Shown here one piece after another: positions 1 through 4,890 of a DNA stretch of 11,352 nucleotides; within the stretch, counting starts at the first letter, position 1; every line of letters begins with the position of its first letter. The stretch spans positions 1 through 11,352 of the forward strand of contig CAMZET010000023.1 of assembly GCA_947305825.1 (NCBI GenBank), read 5' to 3'. This DNA comes from an uncultured Verrucomicrobiota bacterium (GTDB lineage: Bacteria > Verrucomicrobiota > Kiritimatiellia > RFP12 > UBA1067). The notes under the pieces are model-generated. The model did no database searches. It had not been told where the DNA came from and saw only the letters and a list, made by a program, of their open reading frames with translations. A program made the position numbers and the translations under genes.

Positions 1-12
1 ATGCTTTGCGTG

Positions 13-435
13 TCAAATCTTCTGTGCGGGACGTCTTTTGGCGCATTTCTTCGCCTCGCCGTCGCTCTCGTCGTCGTCGAAGAGGTCGGTCGATTCGGCG
101 AGCGAGGTGAACGCCGGCGCGCCGCCTTCGCCCTTGTGCGCGTAAAGCCGCCGCGTCTTGAAGAGAAGGTACTTCTCGGCGTGGGCCTTGCCGCCCGCCG
201 GGTAGCCATAGTCGCGCACGAGTTCCTCGCGCGTCTTCACGCCGGCGAACTCGGCCCTGTAGCGCCGCCCGCCTTTAGTGCCGTTGAAGAGCCACAGCTC
301 GTTTATTTCCGCCGCGCCCTTCTCCGCGACTTCGTCGCCAGCGGACAAAGGATAGTTATACCAGCCGCGCCAACCGGCGAGCTGGCCTTTCCTGTACGTG
401 CCCACGAGCACCGTTCTTTTGCCTCTTCCCTCCAC
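13..435 (-). CDS. Unrecognised small protein, 140 aa
   Basis: I do not recognise this family. The reading frame opens with GTG at 435 and ends with TGA at 15-13. The protein begins with a tidy, probably folded region of about 95 residues (VLVGTYRKGQL at 9-19, WRGWYNYPLS at 22-31, ELWLFNGTKGGRRYRAEF at 46-63, LVRDYGYPAGGKAH at 72-85, YLLFKTRRLY at 89-98), rich in aromatic and basic residues. A low-complexity tail follows, with an acidic run (FDDDESDGE, 119-127) and a basic end (KKCAKRRPAQK). No signal peptide or membrane segment is visible. The start is uncertain: GGAGGG/AAGAGG at 433-422 lies inside the first codons and would better serve GTG at 411, giving a 132-residue protein. A good extended -10 promoter sits just upstream, which supports a real gene. 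The opposite-strand frame over the same DNA looks like a shadow. Confidence 0.6.
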   Translation of the reverse strand: MEGRGKRTVLVGTYRKGQLAGWRGWYNYPLSAGDEVAEKGAAEINELWLFNGTKGGRRYRAEFAGVKTREELVRDYGYPAGGKAHAEKYLLFKTRRLYAHKGEGGAPAFTSLAESTDLFDDDESDGEAKKCAKRRPAQKI

Positions 436-470
436 AGCGGATTGCCTTGTCGTATTCTCCTGTACCGCAT

Positions 471-480
471 ATTATACCAT
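471..480 (-). promoter_or_regulatory. Extended -10 promoter for the leftward gene
   Basis: Read on the - strand, this is ATGGTATAAT: a perfect TATAAT at 476-471 preceded by TGG, the TGn extension of an extended -10 element. No convincing TTGACA-like -35 lies 15-18 bp upstream, as is usual for extended -10 promoters. Transcription would start near 464, about 29 nt before the GTG at 435. The same WTGGTAWAAT element precedes rplY and the glycosyltransferase gene. Confidence 0.65.
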
Positions 481-536
481 ATCGGCCGCGCTGACGCATG
501 GCCGCGAGAACTGGCGGCGACCGCATTCCTCGCCCC

Positions 537-628
537 GCCGGACCCGGGTGCAGACGGCCGCCGGACCCGGGTGTAGCCTGTCGCCGGACCCGGGTGCAGA
601 CGGCCTCTGGACCCGGGTGTAGACGGCA
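537..628. repeat. Tandem array A: four 23-bp units
   Basis: Four head-to-tail units of 23 bp start at 537, 560, 583 and 606. Each contains the invariant core GGACCCGGGTG followed by C or T and AG; ACCCGGGT is an 8-bp palindrome. Units 1 and 3 are identical. The variable base alternates C, T, C, T, so the array may have grown by doubling a two-unit block. The last unit has a diverged left end (TCTG in place of GCCG). The array lies between two divergent promoters and abuts array B with no spacer. No function can be assigned; operator sites or a neutral satellite are both possible. Confidence 0.9.
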
Positions 629-782
629 GCGTAGTGCCACCAGACGCGTTGCGTAGTGCCACCAGGCACGCTGCGTAGTGCCACCAGACACGTTGCGTAG
701 TGCCACCAGACGCGTTGCGTAGTGCCACCAGACACGTTGCATAGTGCCACCAGACGCGTTGCGCAGTGCCGCCAGGCCGCCG
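629..782. repeat. Tandem array B: seven 22-bp units
   Basis: Seven head-to-tail 22-bp units start at 629, 651, 673, 695, 717, 739 and 761. The consensus is GCGTAGTGCCACCAG followed by ACGCGTT. Units 1-6 differ only by transitions, mostly G/A at the tenth base after TAGTGCCA. Units 3+4 and 5+6 are 44-bp blocks that differ by one base. Unit 7 is strongly decayed and marks the edge. ACGC-GTT-GCGT across unit junctions is a small inverted repeat, but there is no long hairpin. The units are contiguous, without unique spacers, so this is not CRISPR. The - strand has no stop codon in any frame through the array, which creates long spurious reading frames. Confidence 0.93.
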
Positions 783-783
783 T

Positions 784-801
784 TTGGCGCCGCCTTGGCG
801 C
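784..801. repeat. Short direct repeat TTGGCGC x2
   Basis: TTGGCGC occurs at 784-790 and 795-801, 11 bp start to start, about one helical turn. It lies between the decayed end of array B and the -35 of the rplY promoter. It could be a regulator site, but two 7-mers in GC-rich DNA may be chance. Apart from this, 783-838 holds nothing I can identify. Confidence 0.3.
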
Positions 802-838
802 AGATGGAAGTTCTTCCGCGCAGAATCCGGCGGCCTAC

Positions 839-867
839 TTGCGCTCCGGGCGAAAATATGGTAAAAT
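839..867 (+). promoter_or_regulatory. Promoter of the rplY-rpsF-ssb-rpsR-rplI operon
   Basis: A sigma-70-like promoter: TTGCGC at 839-844, a 17-bp spacer, then TAAAAT at 862-867. TGG directly before the -10 makes it an extended -10 as well (ATGGTAAAAT at 858-867). The expected start is near 874, leaving a leader of about 70 nt before the ATG at 945. It is the only good promoter I see upstream of this run of genes. Confidence 0.65.
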
Positions 868-877
868 CTTTCTGTTT

Positions 878-920
878 TGGCCGTTTCAGGGTAGCGCGAG
901 TGCGCGAGAGTCGGCGGCCA
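878..920 (+). promoter_or_regulatory. Possible folded leader of the rplY operon
   Basis: TGGCCG at 878-883 can pair with CGGCCA at 915-920. Inside lies a tandem GCGCGAGT/GCGCGAGA, whose GCGC arms could form a small inner hairpin. Ribosomal protein operons are often controlled by a protein binding its own leader, so a structure here would be plausible. The outer stem is only 6 bp in GC-rich sequence, so this is a weak call. Confidence 0.25.
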
Positions 921-944
921 GATGGACATAGAATAAGGTAAAAC

Positions 945-1595
945 ATGGACCAAATCAGGATTCAGGCGGAGGCCCGTACCGAAAAAGGTACCGGGGCAGT
1001 CCGTCGTTTGCGCCGTACGGGGATGATTCCCGGAAGCGTGATGAAGATGAGGAAAGGCGGCACGGAGCTGATAAAGATGCCCGCGCACGCATTCATGATG
1101 GCGATGCGCGGCCATGCGTCCAAGCAGCTGCTGGTGACGCTGGACATGGGAGGCCGCGAGGTGCCCGCGCTGATGCGCGAGATGCAGAACGACGTGCTGG
1201 CGGGGACGCCGATTCACGTGGACTTCAGCGAGGTGTCGCTCTCGGAGAAGGTGCGCGTGACGGTTCCGGTGTATCTGACGGGCGAGGCCGTTGGCGTGAA
1301 GCTCGGCGGCGGCGTGCTCGAGCAGGTTCTGCGCACGGTCGACGTGGACTGCCTGCCGACGGACATCGCGGAGAAGTTCGAGATTGACATTTCCGGTCTC
1401 GGGCTGGACCAGACGCTGTTCGTGCGCGACCTCAAGCTTGGCGAGAAGTTCACGATTGCGACGCGCGGGGAGCTCGCGGTCGCGGTGGTGAAGGCCCCGG
1501 ACGACGTGCCCGGCGCGGCCGCCGAAGCCGGCAAGGCGCCTGAAGTGATCAAGAAAGGCAAGGAAGACGCTGCCGCCAAGAAGGAGGCCAAATAA
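945..1595 (+). CDS. rplY: 50S ribosomal protein L25 (CTC/TL5 type)
   Basis: L25 binds 5S rRNA in the large ribosomal subunit. At 216 residues this is the long CTC/TL5 form. The N-terminal 5S-binding domain (about 1-95) has the family start AEARTEKGTGAVRRLRRTG at 8-26 and ends near GTPIHVDF. The beta-rich C-terminal domain follows (about 96-190, KVRVTVPVYLTGEAVGVKLGG), then a Lys/Ala-rich tail. One oddity: after the Arg-rich segment, the usual PAVVYG-like motif is replaced by PGSVMKMRKGG. The ATG at 945 has AAGG at 935-938 six bases upstream. The gene opens the operon, and its TAA overlaps the rpsF ATG by one base. In many bacteria pth follows rplY; here it does not. Confidence 0.93.
   Translation: MDQIRIQAEARTEKGTGAVRRLRRTGMIPGSVMKMRKGGTELIKMPAHAFMMAMRGHASKQLLVTLDMGGREVPALMREMQNDVLAGTPIHVDFSEVSLSEKVRVTVPVYLTGEAVGVKLGGGVLEQVLRTVDVDCLPTDIAEKFEIDISGLGLDQTLFVRDLKLGEKFTIATRGELAVAVVKAPDDVPGAAAEAGKAPEVIKKGKEDAAAKKEAK
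1581..1587 (+). promoter_or_regulatory. Strong ribosome binding site for rpsF
   Basis: AAGGAGG lies 7 nt before the rpsF ATG, within the last codons of rplY. It fixes the rpsF start at 1595 and shows that the organism uses canonical Shine-Dalgarno pairing for at least some genes. Confidence 0.8.
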
Positions 1596-2029
1596 TGAAC
1601 CGCAAATATGATGCACTCTACATCTTCGTGGGCATCGCGAAGGACGACGCGCTCAACGCGAACCTCGAGAAGGCGCTGGCGGAAGTGGCGCGCCTGGGCG
1701 GCACGATACTTTCCACCGAGTCTCTCGGCAAGAGGACGTTCTCTCGCCCGATGAAGAAGCGCGAGAGCGGAGTGTACGTGAAGGTGCGCTTCGAGATGGA
1801 TCCGTCGAAGGTGGCGGAGCTTGTGAATCGCTACAAGCTGGTGGAAGAGGTCTTCCGCGTGCAGATTCTCGCAGTCGACGAGCGCCGCGAGGCGATTCTT
1901 GCCGACGAGAGGGCGCGCCGCCAGGCGGAAGCCGAAGCGAGCGCCGCGCGCGCGGCCGAGTCCACCGCGTCGCGTGTCGCCGAAGGGTCTGATGAGGCAG
2001 TGCAGAGCGGAACCGTCGAAGAGGCGTAA
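1595..2029 (+). CDS. rpsF: 30S ribosomal protein S6
   Basis: S6 sits on the platform of the small subunit, where it pairs with S18 and binds 16S rRNA. The first 95 or so residues form the S6 fold: YDALYIFVG at 5-13, GGTILSTESLGKRTFSRPMKK at about 35-55, GVYVKVRFEMDPSKV and VEEVFRVQILAVDE near the end. The remaining 45 residues form an Ala/Glu/Arg-rich extension that looks disordered, making the protein (144 aa) longer than the compact family members. The start is set by AAGGAGG at 1581-1587. Its partner gene rpsR lies two genes downstream, the usual order. No leader is available for the known S6:S18 autoregulatory RNA directly upstream, because rplY abuts this gene. Confidence 0.95.
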   Translation: MNRKYDALYIFVGIAKDDALNANLEKALAEVARLGGTILSTESLGKRTFSRPMKKRESGVYVKVRFEMDPSKVAELVNRYKLVEEVFRVQILAVDERREAILADERARRQAEAEASAARAAESTASRVAEGSDEAVQSGTVEEA

Positions 2030-2086
2030 TCCCCGCAGAGAAGGATAGGTTTCACTAGGTACACAAGACTCAGATACGGATTCGTC

Positions 2087-2536
2087 ATGGCCTCATTCAA
2101 CAGAGTCATATTGATGGGCAACCTCACCCGCGACCCGGACGTTCGCGTCGTCGGCCAGAACGGCATGAGGGTTGCCCGCCTGGGCCTCGCTCTCAACGAG
2201 AGGCGCAGGGATCGCAACGGCCAGATAATAGAGACGCCGGTCTTCGTGGACGTCGATGCGTGGGACAAGCTCGCGGAACTCTGCGGGCAATTCCTCACGA
2301 AAGGACGCTCCATACTCGTCGAAGGCAGGCTTCAGATGGACCAGTGGGAGAAAGAAGGAGTGCGGCACCAGAAACTGAAGGTCCGCGCTTCGACAATCAA
2401 GTTTCTGCCGCAGGGCGACCGACTAGGCGGTTCGCCGCAAGGCAGGGACCAGCAGCATTCGCCGCGTGACTATGGACGCGGGCCGATGGTCGCCGACGCC
2501 ATGGAGCCAGGCGACGACGGCGATATTCCGTTCTGA
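2087..2536 (+). CDS. ssb: Single-stranded DNA-binding protein
   Basis: SSB coats single-stranded DNA during replication, recombination and repair, and recruits partners through its C-terminal tip. The OB fold covers about 1-108, starting with the hallmark SFNRVILMGNLTRDPDVR at 3-20. Trp59 and Trp87 lie in positions typical of DNA-stacking residues. A Gly/Gln/Arg-rich linker (109-140) leads to the acidic tip DDGDIPF at 143-149, very close to the canonical DDDIPF. Length (149 aa) is in the normal range. The ATG at 2087 gives the canonical N-terminus, but no Shine-Dalgarno sequence is visible in the 57-nt gap after rpsF, so it may start by an SD-independent route. Confidence 0.96.
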   Translation: MASFNRVILMGNLTRDPDVRVVGQNGMRVARLGLALNERRRDRNGQIIETPVFVDVDAWDKLAELCGQFLTKGRSILVEGRLQMDQWEKEGVRHQKLKVRASTIKFLPQGDRLGGSPQGRDQQHSPRDYGRGPMVADAMEPGDDGDIPF

Positions 2537-2567
2537 AAAACAACATCATCACAAGGAAGTCAAGGTT

Positions 2568-2798
2568 ATGGCATTCAAGAAGTCAAACAGCTCCGCCGGC
2601 GAAGAGTTCGCCGCCCGGAAGCGTCCGCCGCTCGGTCGCGACGACCAGATTGACGTCAACGACATCGAGACGCTGAAGTACTACATCACGGACTACGGCA
2701 AGATTCTGCCCGCTCGCATCACCGGCATCACGTCCGCGCAGCAGCGCCAGATTCGCCAGGGCGTCAAGCGCGCCCGCAACATGGGCCTGATGGCCTGA
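2568..2798 (+). CDS. rpsR: 30S ribosomal protein S18
   Basis: S18 forms a heterodimer with S6 on the 30S platform. The 76-residue product has the family core IDVNDIETLKYYITDYGKI at about 28-46, ITGITSAQQRQIRQGVKRAR at 53-72 and the end NMGLMA. Cysteines are absent, so this is a zinc-free form. The start is ATG at 2568: the frame is open further upstream into ssb, but MAFKK is the expected N-terminus and AAGGAA lies near 2553. It is 31 nt after ssb and 16 nt before rplI, inside the conserved rpsF-ssb-rpsR-rplI block. Confidence 0.95.
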   Translation: MAFKKSNSSAGEEFAARKRPPLGRDDQIDVNDIETLKYYITDYGKILPARITGITSAQQRQIRQGVKRARNMGLMA

Positions 2799-2814
2799 GG
2801 AAAGGAGTGACGAC

Positions 2815-3291
2815 ATGGCAAAGCATGTAGAAGTGCTCCTCATGGATGCGGTCAAGAAGCTTGGCCGCAGCGGCGAAGTGGTGAAGGTGGCTCCCGGCTA
2901 CGCCCGCAACTACCTGTTCACGAAGGGTCTGGCGGCTCCCGTGACGGAAGCGGCGCGCCGCCGCCTGAAGAAACTCGAGGCAGACCGCGCCGCGCGCGCC
3001 GCCGAAGAGAAGAAGGCCGCCCTCGAAACCGCACGCAAGCTCCAGGACCTCGTCATCACCGTCTCCGTCCACACCGTCGACGGCAAGCGTCTCTACGGTT
3101 CGGTCGGCGTCTCGGACATCCTGGCGGCGATCGAGGCCAACCGCGGCATCACGCTAGAGCGCAGCCAGATTGACCTTGCGGACAACCTGCGCGAAGTCGG
3201 CGAGTACGAGTCGAAGATAGACCTCGGCCACGGCGTCGAAGTCAAGTTCAAGGTGACGATCCTTGACGAGGCCGCGCCGGTCGAAGGCTAG
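2815..3291 (+). CDS. rplI: 50S ribosomal protein L9
   Basis: L9 binds 23S rRNA near the base of the L1 stalk and helps maintain reading-frame fidelity. The N-terminal domain (about 1-50) carries the family signature VEVLLMDAVKKLGRSGEVV and GYARNYLFTKGLA. A long charged connecting helix follows (about 45-78, KKLEADRAARAAEEKKAAL), then the C-terminal domain with LYGSVGVSDI at about 93-102. Length (158 aa) is normal. AAAGGAG at 2801-2807 lies 7 nt before the ATG. It is the last gene of this operon, followed by two hairpins and a clear transcription stop. Confidence 0.96.
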   Translation: MAKHVEVLLMDAVKKLGRSGEVVKVAPGYARNYLFTKGLAAPVTEAARRRLKKLEADRAARAAEEKKAALETARKLQDLVITVSVHTVDGKRLYGSVGVSDILAAIEANRGITLERSQIDLADNLREVGEYESKIDLGHGVEVKFKVTILDEAAPVEG

Positions 3292-3320
3292 GCTTAGGTT
3301 CGCAGGCAAGGCTGCGACAG

Positions 3321-3352
3321 CGGGCGGGCGGGCGTCACTGCCCGTCCGCCCG
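3321..3352 (+). terminator. Strong GC hairpin after rplI
   Basis: A 13-bp stem (3321-3333 with 3340-3352, one G-U wobble) with a 6-nt loop GTCACT. It is followed by TGTTGTAG, not a proper T-tract, so on its own it is a poor intrinsic terminator. It may act as an mRNA 3' end stabiliser or as a backup to the next hairpin. Confidence 0.55.
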
Positions 3353-3366
3353 TGTTGTAGGCTCGA

Positions 3367-3398
3367 GCCGCGCCGTCAGGCAGGGCGCGGCGTTTTTT
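3367..3398 (+). terminator. Intrinsic terminator of the rplY-rplI operon
   Basis: GCCGCGCC (3367-3374) pairs perfectly with GGCGCGGC (3384-3391) around a 9-nt loop, followed after one G by six T residues (3393-3398). This is a canonical rho-independent terminator. Its last two Ts are also the first bases of the TTGGTAAAAT promoter element, so the two signals overlap. Confidence 0.85.
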
Positions 3399-3406
3399 GG
3401 TAAAAT
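3397..3406 (+). promoter_or_regulatory. Extended -10 promoter of the second operon
   Basis: TTGGTAAAAT, with TGG before TAAAAT at 3401-3406, matches the elements at 858-867 and 480-471. The -35 position would fall inside the terminator hairpin and shows no TTGACA match. A start 6-7 nt downstream would be near 3413, only about 2 nt before the ATG at 3415, implying a leaderless mRNA. No Shine-Dalgarno sequence precedes that ATG, which agrees. Confidence 0.55.
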
Positions 3407-3414
3407 ATCCGCCA

Positions 3415-4890
3415 ATGAAGCGATTTGGAGTATTGGCCGCGCTGGCCTACGTCATACTTGCCGCCGTCTCGGTCTGGTACGGGAACTTGAACCAGGACGA
3501 GGGGTGGTATCTGTATGCGGCGAATCTGGTGCGCGAAGGGAAGATGCTGTACCGCGACTTCTTCTTCACGCAAGGGCCGCTTCTGCCGCTTGTGTATTCG
3601 CCGTTTGCGGCGGCGTGGCGGGATTTCGGCCTTCTTGGCGGGCGCGTCGTAACGGCTGCGATTGGCTTGATGGGGTTGCTGTTCGCGGCGGGTCTTGCGC
3701 GGCTGGCGGCTCCCGAGGAGCGCAAGAACGCGGCTTCCGCAATCGCTTTCACGGTGCTCGGGTGCAACTTGTACCATGTCTACTATCTTGCCATACCAAA
3801 GACGTACGCGCTGGCGTCGATGTTTGCGATGGCGGGATTTTTCCTGTTTTTCTTCGCGTTGCGCCGTCAGGGCGCGAGGCGTGGCATGTTCCTGTTCGCG
3901 TCAGGTCTGTGCCTGGCGCTCGCGGCCGGCGCGCGGGTGTCGCTCGGCGTGATGCTCGCGGTATGCGGGGCGTGGCTTCTTTTCTCGATGCGCCGCAACG
4001 GGCTTGGCGTAGTCTGGTTCTCGCTCGGAGGCCTGCTGGCGCTGGCCGCAATATACGGCCCATATTTGCCATTGCAGGGCTTCCGCGAGGCGATGGCCTA
4101 CCACGCTTCGCGCGGCGGTTTCGACCCGGTGTTCGCCGTGGGCAGCCTCAGCCGTTTCGTGCGCTGGTACTACCCGGTGCTCATCCTCCTCGGTCTCGCG
4201 CTCTGCCCGCAGCAGCCCGCCGGCAAGCGCCGCCAGACAGTCCGCGAATCGCCTGATTTGTGGATTCTGCCGCTTGCGTTTCTGGCGGTGTTCGCAGTCC
4301 AGATGGCCGCACCGTTCCCGTACGAAGACTACCAGGTGCCGGTGATGGGGCTGCTTGCCGTGTTCGCCGCCGTGCGCGTCGCCGCCATGCCGCACTCCGC
4401 GCTCCTCGCGCTGGGGCTGGCCTGGTCGGCTTCCTTCGGCTCGCCGCTCCTCGAAAAATGGACCATCGCAAGCCAGGACAGGCTCTGGCCAGTGAAACGC
4501 GAGAAGAGCGAACTGGCGCAACTTCGCGAAATGGCAGGAGTCATCGAAGTCCTGGACCCGGGCGGCAAGGAACTTCTTACGCAGGACACGTATCTGGCCG
4601 TCGAGACGGGGCGAAAAGTCCCGCACGGCCTTGAAATGGGCCCGTTCTCCATGCTTGGCGACAAGGAATGGAAGGAATTGCTGGAGAATGCGCCGTGCGA
4701 GATTGCCGCTTTGAGCGGCTACACGTTCGCAATCGTCCCGCCGCAGTGCACCGAGCGTCCGCTCGAAAAGCAGATGGAGTACTGGAATATTCTTAAGAAG
4801 CGATACAATGTCGTGCTGCGGGAGGATTCGTTCGGGCAGAATGCGACGCCGCTCATGGTGCTGATGCGCAAAAAGGAGACGGAGCAATGA
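3415..4890 (+). CDS. GT-C family membrane glycosyltransferase (PMT/ArnT-like)
   Basis: This is a polytopic membrane protein of 491 residues resembling the GT39/GT83-like enzymes that move sugars from polyprenyl-phosphate donors onto an acceptor on the outer face of the membrane. A first membrane helix (about 5-23) is followed by NQDEGWY at 26-32, the acidic DE pair expected in the first external loop of GT-C enzymes. YRDFFFTQGPLLP at 46-58 is another typical loop motif. About nine to ten hydrophobic segments run to residue 340, and a soluble C-terminal part (about 350-491) follows. PYEDYQVP at 302-309 is a further acidic loop. The acceptor and sugar are unknown. ATG 3415 is chosen because the helix begins directly after MKRFG; a TTG at 3397 is in frame but lies in the promoter. 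It overlaps the next gene by 4 bp (ATGA). Confidence 0.78.
   Translation: MKRFGVLAALAYVILAAVSVWYGNLNQDEGWYLYAANLVREGKMLYRDFFFTQGPLLPLVYSPFAAAWRDFGLLGGRVVTAAIGLMGLLFAAGLARLAAPEERKNAASAIAFTVLGCNLYHVYYLAIPKTYALASMFAMAGFFLFFFALRRQGARRGMFLFASGLCLALAAGARVSLGVMLAVCGAWLLFSMRRNGLGVVWFSLGGLLALAAIYGPYLPLQGFREAMAYHASRGGFDPVFAVGSLSRFVRWYYPVLILLGLALCPQQPAGKRRQTVRESPDLWILPLAFLAVFAVQMAAPFPYEDYQVPVMGLLAVFAAVRVAAMPHSALLALGLAWSASFGSPLLEKWTIASQDRLWPVKREKSELAQLREMAGVIEVLDPGGKELLTQDTYLAVETGRKVPHGLEMGPFSMLGDKEWKELLENAPCEIAALSGYTFAIVPPQCTERPLEKQMEYWNILKKRYNVVLREDSFGQNATPLMVLMRKKETEQ

Noticed and set aside
1..576. 191-residue + strand frame at the left edge
   Set aside because: It is antisense to the better-supported - strand gene, and runs into the tandem repeats at its end.
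537..782. CRISPR array
   Set aside because: Units are contiguous with no unique spacers, and no cas genes are present.
922..936. Four-codon leader peptide ATG-GAC-ATA-GAA-TAA before rplY
   Set aside because: It is too short, has no ribosome binding site and no regulatory codon run; chance is sufficient explanation.
356..946. Repeat-encoded protein on the - strand
   Set aside because: The start lies antisense to the first codon of rplY with no promoter. All frames read the repeat equally well, so it carries no coding evidence.
303..1616. 437-residue open frame on the - strand across the repeats and rplY
   Set aside because: It is antisense to a clear L25 gene, and its length comes from the stop-free repeat and from GC-rich codon bias. 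The composition (His/Arg-rich) is not protein-like.
2040..2086. Internal promoter before ssb
   Set aside because: No element resembling the WTGGTAWAAT boxes or a spaced -35/-10 pair is present in the gap.
3321..3333. G-quadruplex in the GGGC repeats
   Set aside because: Only three GGG runs are present, and the sequence is fully accounted for by the 13-bp hairpin.
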